Shown here: positions 9,501-15,030 of the stretch, piece after piece
Layout of the letters: each line of letters opens with the position of its first letter
How positions within the stretch are numbered: the stretch's first letter is position 1
NCBI GenBank assembly: GCA_964386525.1
Contig: CAYLSO010000173.1
Location: 1 to 26,146, forward strand
Reading direction: 5' to 3'
DNA from: CAYLSO01 sp964386525
GTDB taxonomy: Bacteria > Eisenbacteria > RBG-16-71-46 > DASYSL01
Length of the DNA stretch: 26,146 nt
Notes under the pieces: model-generated
Seen by the model: the letters and a program-made list of their open reading frames with translations, nothing else
What the model was told of the DNA's origin: nothing
Databases searched by the model: none
Position numbers and translations under genes: made by a program

Positions 9501-9506
9501 GACTGA
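6501..9506 (+). CDS. Secreted protein with three flavodoxin/GATase-like repeats, propeller-like region and C-terminal sorting tail
   Basis: The protein has 1001 residues. A signal peptide (about 1-22) follows a clear GGAGG at 6490-6494, six bases before the ATG. Three repeats of about 190-199 residues start at residues 93, 284 and 483. Each runs from (I/L)LYAP through FGD-x-LADYVD-x-GGKVILG, YAGDG and the (D)GEIA-x-AYRPD-x-RVVY block to DW-x-x-x-(I/L)(I/L)AN. The alternating strand and helix pattern resembles a ThuA/GATase1-like fold, but no catalytic residue set could be identified. Residues about 675-905 look like a propeller-type 'GAT-x-IGPT' repeat region. The last 90 residues form an FlgD-Ig/Por-type tail (PFPNPSQRG, IFDVAGRQV, GVYLAKL). 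Such tails direct export or surface attachment in FCB bacteria. A GC hairpin follows at 9556. The specific function is unknown. Confidence 0.85.
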   Translation: MASRRALLSVLIGIALAALAGIAPRDAGGSANINRAAAPPDAPAHRPWAGPAEMLAAPAVRAPAAKPAGRALNPIVPLRDTPPVRPEALVQRILYAPAAEDDPAYRSAIGALAGAVVDYYDARSGTPPLMELAAYDCVYTWPNNAYFDATAFGDVLADFVDTGGKVILGPFTSLQIGGRIRAPGYIPVTGTGNHYTLDSYAGDGTSSLHAGVLAYACEYRDILTLQGAGIADGHYADGEIALAYRPDGRVIYTNGGGGTSLAGTGDWTQIIANAATGSPTAPSILYAPASADETLVRRALSAITGGPVGYFDATAGTPGFSLLSTYDCVYTHEFFGYSDPFQFGDALADYVDAGGRVVLGFGCAYQEDEFGLYGRIMEPDYSPVKPASPVAIHEFAGWYAGDGASALHAGVSSYGSMAYDVLVGQGCGIVDGHYEDGEIAAAYRPDGRVVYCNALTMPTFGTGDWARLVANAATANLATGPRLLYAPSSDDDPMVRAFLAAQIGGAVDYFDPRYATPSPALLAGYDAVMTWTNNPYADRDLFGDRLADYVDGGGKVILGAFCTYTSGNSLGGRIMKAGYSPVTSPGGENHMSESPYAGDGTTCFHHYVDAYSAVYRDILVVQGDGLVDGYYDDGEIAIAYRPDRRVVYANGAEPMTAYGDWPRLLANLVRCGIDTGSLFACTNEGQLFGLSPLDGVGTYIADLPTAFGEGSTEIEYDAASGMAWLQVRDGGYADQAFSIATGAAMGPLVSNGAAYNGLEFALGRLYGAAFEPGTNDYSLRNLDPVSGNSTTFGPTGVAPVVGLAFDARKSALFGLTNGQGVGYSSLVRFDVTTGAATVIGPTDVWAGGAEFGPDGDLYAGGGKQDGGNLYRVNPTTGATALIGPTGFPNVSGITYAPAGVVAVGGKGGGALALAAPFPNPSQRGSVTLRFALPTAGSARVEIFDVAGRQVWQRQMGGLAAGPYSVVWDGRTTAGRTAGPGVYLAKLTTEVGSRTARMVRLD

Positions 9507-9555
9507 GCGGGGGCGGCGCCGGTGATCGCCGGCGTCGTCTTCCGGTGTGCGGCGA

Positions 9556-9581
9556 GCGGGGCGGCCGGTGGGCCGCCCCGC
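9556..9581 (+). terminator. GC-rich hairpin terminator
   Basis: An 11-bp perfect stem (9556-9566 with 9571-9581) has the loop GGTG and is followed by CTTCGTTCTC. It lies 50 bp after the stop of the 1001-residue protein. The CGGGGCGGCC stem is the same as that behind the later tail-bearing genes, although here no tRNA fragment follows. Confidence 0.65.
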
Positions 9582-9612
9582 TTCGTTCTCGGTCGGGATC
9601 TCGGTGCGGACG

Positions 9613-9819
9613 TCAGTCGATGTAATAGCGCGAGGTCGGTCGCTCGGAGCTCGATGGGCCCTGCGCGCCGCCGCCGGCGCCCGGCTGGGCGACCTGCTCG
9701 GCAGGGGGCCTTGGGGGCGGGGGAGGAGTCTTCTTGTTCCGCCATCCCTTGTGATTGCCGTTGCCGGCGGGCGAGACGGGGCTCGCGATCAGCATCAGCG
9801 ATATGAGCAGCGCGATCAT
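9613..9819 (-). CDS. Small secreted proline-rich protein
   Basis: This is a 68-residue open frame on the minus strand. It starts with a typical signal sequence (MIALLISLMLIASPVSPAG), followed by a basic stretch (HKGWRNKK), a run of five prolines and a low-complexity tail ending RYYID. The ATG is preceded by GGAAGGAAC (9822-9830 on the complement), a good ribosome binding site at correct spacing. That site and the signal peptide are why this short frame is listed while its neighbours are not. It is convergent with the 1001-residue gene. No family was recognised; mature small proline-rich exported proteins have varied roles, so none is assigned. Confidence 0.55.
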   Translation of the reverse strand: MIALLISLMLIASPVSPAGNGNHKGWRNKKTPPPPPRPPAEQVAQPGAGGGAQGPSSSERPTSRYYID

Positions 9820-9830
9820 GAGTTCCTTCC

Positions 9831-10315
9831 GAGGTCCCGGCCCGGCCCCTTGCCGGACCTGCTTGCTGGACGGCTGGATCGAGCCGTGCCGTGTCTACCT
9901 GGCCTCTCACGCAAAGGGTGTGCCCGTGGATCGCGGGGCCGGGCCGGGCGTCGGGCCGGATCTGCTAACTAACTAGTGCCGCACTCGTTGGTGGGCGCGT
10001 GCGGGACCGCTCCTGGTTCGGACGCCCATGTGGAACGAGCCGTCGGGTCGGGGCGTGCCCCCCTGCCCTTGGGGGAATTGGCTCAGGAGAGTTGGCGGTG
10101 GGCGTGACCGGGTCCGGGCGCCGGGCCTCCTTCCTACTCATCGTGAGATGTCGCATGGGGGGACATCTTCACGGACCAGTCAGGGAGGACGGAACCAACG
10201 AGCCGCGGCAGGCCAACGCAACGCGATCGTCCTCGCGTCGCGGTTGGTGTAACATTCTTGTCCCCACATGACACGCCTGTGGACAGCGGGCCATCTCCTC
10301 CAAAGGAGGTCTGCC
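9831..10315. other. Intergenic region with two potential RNA hairpins
   Basis: No gene is supported here. Two secondary structures stand out. One has outer arms GAGCC (10037-10041) / GGCTC (10080-10084) enclosing a C5/G5 stem (10058-10063 / 10071-10075). The second is the strong hairpin at 10142-10173. The region ends with an ideal AAAGGAGGT ribosome binding site (10302-10310) for the next gene. Confidence 0.4.
10142..10173. other. Near-perfect hairpin / inverted repeat in 5' region
   Basis: CGTGAGATGTC (10142-10152) pairs with GACATCTTCACG (10162-10173) with one bulged base. The 9-base loop is GCATGGGGG. It lies about 140 bases before the next gene's start and has no T-tract, so a regulatory leader element or an operator is more likely than a terminator. 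Confidence 0.4.
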
Positions 10316-11266
10316 ATGAGAACCATGGCGCTCGTCGCTGCAATCGCCGCTGCCGGTTTGGTGTCCCCCATGTCTGCCGCGCTCGCGGCTCCGGCCTCCT
10401 TCATCCCCACTGCCTTCGGGGCCGCGACCATCGACGGGATTCCGAGCCCCGGGGAATGGAACGTCGCAACGCCGGTCGGCGTCTTCTCCGGTCTGGTAGG
10501 CAGCCAGCTCTACGTCATGGACGACAACGTCAATCTCTACTTCGGGCTCTTCGTCCCCGACGCGACGCTGACCCCCGGGGATCAGTTCGGGGTGCGCATC
10601 GATTCGCAGAACGACGACGTCACCGACGTGGGAGACGACGAGATCTCGGCCACCGGGGACGGCTACTTCCATGACGCACACTTCTCGGGGACCTCCTGGG
10701 GGGTGCTAGACCTCCACTCGAACGGCGTCGGCGCGGCTGCCACGGTGGGCGGCGGCAACTTCCTCGAGATGTCGCATCCCCTGAACGACGGCGACCTGGA
10801 GGACCTGTTCGTCATGCCCGGGGCGACCATCGGATTGTGCGTCCGCTACTCCAACGACAACGCGGGCTCCGGTCTCGATACCTATCCTCTCTACTGCCTC
10901 TATTCCGGCGCGTCGCAGAGCGGTTACGTGGAGTATGTCGTCTCGAGCGGTCACGTCGGGGTCGGGAACCCGGTCCTCCCGGGCGGAGCGCGGATCGCGC
11001 TACGGCCGAACCCGGTGCGGCGCGGCGGAGATCTCGAGCTGCGCTTGTCGATCCCCGCGCGGGAGGCGGCGGTGCGGGCCGGCGTCTACTCGGTGTCCGG
11101 CAGGGAGCTGGTGCGGTTGGCCGAAGGCCTCTACCCGGCGGGCGAGCAGAGTGTCCACTGGACGGTGCCGGCCGAGGGCCCCGGCGCGCTTGACCCCGGA
11201 GTCTACTTCGTTCGTGCGTGGATCGCAGGAGAGCCGGCGCGGGCGATGCTCGTGATCGTGCGGTAG
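10316..11266 (+). CDS. Secreted CBM9/DOMON-like protein with C-terminal FlgD-type tail
   Basis: The protein has 316 residues. The ATG at 10316 was chosen over the in-frame upstream ATG at 10268 because AAAGGAGGT lies six bases before it and a signal peptide (1-24, cleavage after AALA) begins there. Residues 30-215 have the look of a CBM9-like/DOMON sandwich: ATIDGIPSPGEW at the start, then LYVMDDNVNLYFGLFVPD, a segment typical of family-9 carbohydrate-binding modules. Ligand binding is unproven. Residues about 228-316 form the tail domain (RPNPVRRGGDLELRLS, GVYSVSGREL, GVYFVRAW). A GC hairpin and a tRNA-Lys remnant follow within 65 bp, so this gene forms the left edge of the tRNA-repeat region. 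Confidence 0.8.
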   Translation: MRTMALVAAIAAAGLVSPMSAALAAPASFIPTAFGAATIDGIPSPGEWNVATPVGVFSGLVGSQLYVMDDNVNLYFGLFVPDATLTPGDQFGVRIDSQNDDVTDVGDDEISATGDGYFHDAHFSGTSWGVLDLHSNGVGAAATVGGGNFLEMSHPLNDGDLEDLFVMPGATIGLCVRYSNDNAGSGLDTYPLYCLYSGASQSGYVEYVVSSGHVGVGNPVLPGGARIALRPNPVRRGGDLELRLSIPAREAAVRAGVYSVSGRELVRLAEGLYPAGEQSVHWTVPAEGPGALDPGVYFVRAWIAGEPARAMLVIVR

Positions 11267-11286
11267 GACTAGGCGGACGACGGAAT

Positions 11287-11310
11287 CGGGGCGACCTCTC
11301 GGCCGCCCCG
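11287..11310. terminator. GC hairpin next to tRNA-Lys remnant A
   Basis: CGGGGCGACC (11287-11296) pairs with GGCCGCCCCG (11301-11310) with one mismatch. It lies 20 bp after the stop of the 316-residue protein and is followed by CTGACTATCTGCTAT, a spacer shared with the copies at 14571 and 20971. Confidence 0.55.
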
Positions 11311-11329
11311 CTGACTATCTGCTATTCTC

Positions 11330-11376
11330 TGGTGCGCCGCGGAGGAATCGAGCCTCCAACCTACTGATTAAGAGTC
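11330..11376 (-). pseudogene. tRNA-Lys(CTT) 3'-half remnant A
   Basis: On the minus strand this reads from the anticodon loop (GACTCTTAATC) through the T-arm and acceptor 3' strand to an encoded CCA. It matches the intact tRNA-Lys at 20989-21064 except for one change in the T-loop (T54 to C). T54 is nearly invariant, so the copy is decaying. The 5' half of the tRNA is absent. Confidence 0.85.
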
Positions 11377-11720
11377 CACAGCGAGACCCATCCGGGCAGC
11401 ACTCACACGACCTAACTGATAGAGAAACCGAGCTGGACGACGGCGGCGGTGTCGGCTGAGTGCGGCTGAGTTCGTTTGGTTTGGTAGCCGGCGGGTAGCC
11501 AATCCGGGGTGCCAGGCGCACCGGCGTCCCTGCCCTCTGGCACGCCAGCCTCGGTCCCTCTGGACAAGAGAGACTGGCGGGGGGGGCCCGGTTCTGCTAG
11601 CGTTCTTGCGCCCCGACTAGTCGAAGCCTGGTTCTCCGGCTCCTCGAGGTCATCCGCTCTCTCGCGCTGGCGGGCCGTTGGCCCGTGCCCACACGCCGGC
11701 TGAGCCGCCCCGGCGGTGGG
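11377..11720. repeat. 344-bp leader repeat, copy 1
   Basis: This block lies between tRNA remnant A and the FG-GAP gene. It aligns almost without gaps to 14636-14979, roughly three-quarters identical by eye, although the genes behind the two copies are unrelated at their N-termini. Shared landmarks are CCTAACTGATAGAGAAA, GGTAGCC boxes, AGTCGAAGC, and two GC hairpins near the right end (11672-11684 and 11705-11716). No gene was identified in it. The FG-GAP start follows 33 bases after it. Confidence 0.75.
11483..11502. repeat. GGTAGCC double-box motif, copy 1
   Basis: GGTAGCC occurs at 11483 and again at 11494, 11 bp apart, followed by AA. It is one of five copies of a 20-bp motif found beside the tRNA-Lys fragments. 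It could be an arm-type recombinase site. Read on the minus strand it encodes LATRRLP. Confidence 0.5.
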
Positions 11721-11752
11721 ATCGCCCCTGCTGCGGCAAGAGCAGGCCGCCA

Positions 11753-14365
11753 ATGGTCACCACAGTCGCGTTGCCCAGTCGTCTCCGGAGAGGCTGTCGG
11801 CTCGTTGCCGGAGCCGCACTCCTCGCGACGGCAGCCCTCGCAGTCGCGCCCGGGCCCGCCCGCTCGCACGACGGCGGTCCTCTTTTCGCCGCTGCGTTCG
11901 GCTCGGCCGATGTTGGATACGAGCCCGTGTCCGTCGTGATCGGAGACCTCAATGGCGACGGCAAGGCGGACCTGGTGACAGCGAACCTTGTCTCCACCGT
12001 CTCGGTGCTGCTCGGCAATGGTGACGGCACGCTTGGTGCCAGGAGCGATTACGACACGGGCGCTTACCCGTGTGCCGTCGCGATCGCCGACCTCAACGGC
12101 GATGGCACGCTCGACGTGGTGACGGCGAACATGAATACCAGCACTGTCTCGGTGCGTCTCGGCATCGGCGACGGCACCTTTGGGGCCAGGAGCGACTACG
12201 GCACGGGGTACGGTCCGGTCTTCGTCGCGGTCGCCGACCTCAATGGCGATGACCGACTGGACCTGGTGACCGTGAACAAGTATGCCATCAGCGTGTCGGT
12301 GCTGCTCGGCAACGGCGACGGTACCTTTGGCGCCAATGCCGACTATGGCACGGGCGACGTCCCCAGCTCCGTCGCGGTCGCCGACCTCAACGGCGACGGC
12401 AAGCCGGACCTCGTGGTGGCGAACCAGGGCAGCTCCCCTTCATACTCCAACACGGTCTCGGTGCTGCTCGGCAACGGCGATGGCGCCTTTGGAGCCAGGA
12501 GCGACTTCGGCACGGGAAGCCGACCCAGTTCCGTCGCGATCGCCGACTTCAATGGTGATGGCAAGCCCGATCTCGTGACGGCGAACTACAACTCCGACAC
12601 CGCGTCGTTGCTGCTCGGCAACGGCGACGGCACCTTTGGGGCCAAGAGCGACTATGGCGCGGGGGACGGCCCCAGTGCGGTCGAGATCGGTGACCTCAAC
12701 GGTGACGGCAAGCTGGATCTGGCGGTGGCGAACAGCTCCTTCGACACGGTTGCATTGCTGCTGGGGAATGGCGACGGGGCCTTTGGACCCAAGCGCGAGT
12801 TCGGCACGGGATCCAGTCCCACCTCGATCGAGATCGGGGACCTCAATGGCGATGGCAAGCCCGACCTGGCGACGGCGAATAGGTCCTCCAACACGGTCTC
12901 GATGCATCTCGGCAACGGCGACGGCACCTTCGGCGCCAATGCCGACTATGGCACGGGCGACGTCCCCAGCTCCGTCGCGGTCGCCGACCTCAACGGCGAC
13001 GGCGATCTCGACCTGGCGACGACGAATCGCGGCGCGAACACCGTCTCGGTGCTGCTCGGTAGCGGCGACGGCGCCTTCGGGCCCAAGGGTGACTACGGCA
13101 CGGGAGGCAGTCCCGTATCCATCGCGATCGGCGACCTCGACGGCGATGGCAAGCTCGACCTGGTGACGGCGAACTTCGCCTCCAACACCGTCTCGGCGCT
13201 TCTCGGCAGCGGCGACGGCCGCTTCGACATTCCGAGGAGTTACGGCACGGGATCCCGGCCCAACGGCGTCGCGATCGCGGACCTCAACGGCGATAGCAAG
13301 CCGGACCTCGTGACGGCGAACTCCCTCTCCAACACCGTTTCGGTGCTGCTCGGCAATGGCGACGGCACCTTCGGGACCAGGACCGACTACGCCACGGGGG
13401 CCGGCCCTGCCTCCGTGGCGATCGTGGACCTCGACGGCGATGGTAAGTCTGACCTGGTGACAGCGAACACCGGCGGCTATTCCTCCGTCGGCACCGTCTC
13501 GGTCCTGCTCGGCAATGGCGACGGCACTCTTGGGGCCAGGAGCGACTACGCCGCAGGATATGGGCCCCACTCCGTCGCGATCGCCGACCTCGACGGCGAC
13601 GGCAAGTCTGATGTGGTGACGGCGAACATCGGCAACACCGTCTCGGTGCTGCTCGGCAATGGCGACGGCACCTTCGGGGCCAAGAGCGCATACGGGTCGA
13701 ACGGCGCCGCCTCCGTGGCGAGCGCCGACCTCGACGGCGATGGCAAGTGTGACCTGGTGACGGCGAACGGCGGCTCCAGCACGGTCTCTGTCCTCTTGAA
13801 CATCGGCGACTCGGGCACGCCGGCGCTGGCGGCGCTGGTCTCCGCCGACGCGGAGCCCGGACGGGTGTTGCTGCGCTGGTATGCGGATCCCGAAGTTGTT
13901 CCTTCCGTGGCCGTGTACCGGCGAACGAGTCTGACTACCTGGGATGCTCTCGGCCAAGCGATAGAGGATGCGGCTGGCTACCTGCACTATGAGGACACGG
14001 CTGTCGAGCCCGGGGTGCAGTACGGCTACTGCTTGGGAATCCCCTCAGGTGGAGAAGTCGTGCTGACCGGCGAGGTCTGGGTAACGGTGCCAGCGGGACA
14101 TGCGCTGGCACTGGAGGGGGCGCGGCCGAACCCGGCGGTAGAAGGACTGCGGGTGTCGTTCAGCCTGCCTGACGGAGCACCGGCGGAGTTGGCCGTGTTC
14201 GACGTGGCCGGTCGGCAGGTACTGAGCCGCGCGCTCGCGGGGACGGGGTCGGGTCGGCACGTGCTCGCCCTGGACGACGGCGCGTATCTCTCTCCGGGGG
14301 TATACGTGGTGCGGCTGAGCCACGGTGGGCGCTCGCTGACGGCGCGGGCGGTGGTGATTCGCTAA
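11753..14365 (+). CDS. Secreted FG-GAP/VCBS repeat protein with C-terminal FlgD-type tail
   Basis: The protein has 870 residues. The ATG at 11753 is preferred over the upstream one at 11678 because it starts a signal peptide (basic MVTTVALPSRLRRG, then a hydrophobic stretch ending near residue 38) and leaves the conserved leader outside the gene. Thirteen FG-GAP/VCBS repeats of about 45 residues follow (about residues 60-685), each with D-(L/F)-(N/D)-G-D-x-x-x-D-L, a calcium-binding-type loop, and LLGNGDGTFG. Such repeats build an integrin-like propeller used for adhesion or surface display. Residues about 690-780 look like a fibronectin-III-like domain. The last 85 residues form the sorting tail (RPNPAVEGLRVSF, VFDVAGRQV, GVYVVRL, ending SLTARAVVIR). 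It sits alone between tRNA remnants A and B/C. Confidence 0.9.
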   Translation: MVTTVALPSRLRRGCRLVAGAALLATAALAVAPGPARSHDGGPLFAAAFGSADVGYEPVSVVIGDLNGDGKADLVTANLVSTVSVLLGNGDGTLGARSDYDTGAYPCAVAIADLNGDGTLDVVTANMNTSTVSVRLGIGDGTFGARSDYGTGYGPVFVAVADLNGDDRLDLVTVNKYAISVSVLLGNGDGTFGANADYGTGDVPSSVAVADLNGDGKPDLVVANQGSSPSYSNTVSVLLGNGDGAFGARSDFGTGSRPSSVAIADFNGDGKPDLVTANYNSDTASLLLGNGDGTFGAKSDYGAGDGPSAVEIGDLNGDGKLDLAVANSSFDTVALLLGNGDGAFGPKREFGTGSSPTSIEIGDLNGDGKPDLATANRSSNTVSMHLGNGDGTFGANADYGTGDVPSSVAVADLNGDGDLDLATTNRGANTVSVLLGSGDGAFGPKGDYGTGGSPVSIAIGDLDGDGKLDLVTANFASNTVSALLGSGDGRFDIPRSYGTGSRPNGVAIADLNGDSKPDLVTANSLSNTVSVLLGNGDGTFGTRTDYATGAGPASVAIVDLDGDGKSDLVTANTGGYSSVGTVSVLLGNGDGTLGARSDYAAGYGPHSVAIADLDGDGKSDVVTANIGNTVSVLLGNGDGTFGAKSAYGSNGAASVASADLDGDGKCDLVTANGGSSTVSVLLNIGDSGTPALAALVSADAEPGRVLLRWYADPEVVPSVAVYRRTSLTTWDALGQAIEDAAGYLHYEDTAVEPGVQYGYCLGIPSGGEVVLTGEVWVTVPAGHALALEGARPNPAVEGLRVSFSLPDGAPAELAVFDVAGRQVLSRALAGTGSGRHVLALDDGAYLSPGVYVVRLSHGGRSLTARAVVIR
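12329..12400 (+). repeat. 72-bp identical block, copy 1 (copy 2 at 12932-13003)
   Basis: Within the FG-GAP gene, bases 12329-12400 are identical to 12932-13003 (603 bp apart), while other repeat units differ from each other at many third positions. Recent gene conversion or unequal crossing-over between repeat units 3/4 and 7/8 is the likely cause. Confidence 0.8.
12932..13003 (+). repeat. 72-bp identical block, copy 2
   Basis: This is the second copy of the block described at 12329-12400. It spans the end of FG-GAP unit 7 and the calcium loop of unit 8. Confidence 0.8.
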
Positions 14366-14448
14366 CCAGCCCCCGCCAAGCCCTGGAATCGATCGGGGCA
14401 GTCTTCGGACTGCCCCGCGTCGTTGTGCTGGCCGGGTGGCAAGTGCCA

Positions 14449-14477
14449 GGGGAATTGAACCTCCAACCTACTGATTA
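14449..14477 (-). pseudogene. Degenerate tRNA-Lys 3' remnant B
   Basis: The core 14455-14477 matches the anticodon-stem to T-arm part of the tRNA-Lys (complement of CTCCAACCTACTGATTA) with one change in the T-loop. Outside this core the T-stem and acceptor are lost: the T-stem reads GGAGG against CCCCT, which no longer pairs. It lies 84 bp after the FG-GAP stop and only 112 bp left of remnant C, so two repeat copies sit at one junction. Confidence 0.65.
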
Positions 14478-14522
14478 GTAAGCAGCCAGTAGGCACGCCG
14501 AGCACCCGCCTCTGGAGCAAGT

Positions 14523-14542
14523 GGTAGCCGTTTGGTTGCCAA
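14523..14542. repeat. GGTAGCC double-box motif, copy 2
   Basis: GGTAGCC (14523) and GGTTGCC (14534) are 11 bp apart, followed by AA and, seven bases later, the GC hairpin of unit C. The minus-strand reading is LATKRLP. Confidence 0.5.
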
Positions 14543-14548
14543 CGCAAA

Positions 14549-14570
14549 CGGGGCGGCTTTCGCCGCCCCG
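14549..14570. terminator. GC hairpin next to tRNA-Lys remnant C
   Basis: CGGGGCGGC (14549-14557) pairs perfectly with GCCGCCCCG (14562-14570) around a TTTC loop. The loop differs from the sister hairpins but the stem is kept. The spacer CTGACTATCTGCTATGC follows, the same as at the intact tRNA. Confidence 0.6.
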
Positions 14571-14588
14571 CTGACTATCTGCTATGCT

Positions 14589-14635
14589 TGGTGCGCCGCG
14601 GAGGAATCGAACCTCCAACCTACTGATTAAGAGTC
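14589..14635 (-). pseudogene. tRNA-Lys(CTT) 3'-half remnant C
   Basis: All 47 bases, from CCA back to the anticodon loop, are identical to the intact tRNA-Lys at 20989-21064. The 18-bp spacer and the hairpin stem on its left are also the same. The tRNA 5' half is missing. Identity stops at the anticodon stem (…AAGAGTC, then unrelated sequence). Confidence 0.88.
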
Positions 14636-14979
14636 TACAACAAGGCCTACCTGAGCAGCACCCAGACGACCTAACTGATAGAGAAATCAAGCCGGACGAC
14701 GACGGCGGTGTCGTCTGAGTGCAGCCGAGTTCGTCTGGCTTGGTGGCCGGCTCGTAGCCAATCCGAGGCCATAGGCGGATTGTCGGCCCTGCCGCTCGGC
14801 ACGCCAGGCTCGGTCCATCCGGACGAAAGATACTGGTGCGGTAGGCTCGCCCCTGCTAGACTCTTTGTGCCTCCGACCAGTCGAAGCTCGGCTCTCCGAC
14901 CCTTCGAAGGCCATCCTCTCTTGCGCTGGCGGGCCTCCGGCCCGCGCCCACGCGCTGGTCGAGCCGCTCCGGCGGTGGG
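14636..14979. repeat. 344-bp leader repeat, copy 2
   Basis: This is the counterpart of 11377-11720, lying between remnant C and the PPC-repeat gene. The stem of the GC hairpin is kept (GGGCC/GGCCC) while its loop differs (TCC here, GTT in copy 1). A second hairpin at 14964-14975 has a UCCG loop where copy 1 has CCCG. Loops vary while stems are kept, which hints at RNA or DNA structure. No gene was identified. Confidence 0.75.
14742..14761. repeat. GGTAGCC double-box motif, copy 3
   Basis: GGTGGCC (14742) and CGTAGCC (14753) are 11 bp apart, followed by AA. It sits inside leader copy 2 at the same offset as motif copy 1 in leader copy 1. The minus-strand reading is LATSRPP. Confidence 0.45.
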
Positions 14980-15030
14980 TCTCCTCCGATGGCAGCGGGT
15001 CCGCAAGCGGCCCCATCGCGGAGGTGCGCC

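Noticed and set aside
11315..11521. Minus-strand small frame reading SRLEARFLRGAP (similar ones at 14475-14690 and 17272-17520)
   Set aside because: These residues are the translation of tRNA 3' ends, a well-known annotation artefact.
12440..13987. 515-codon minus-strand frame with its own periodic repeats
   Set aside because: The periodicity is that of the FG-GAP repeats on the other strand; no start signal or domain.
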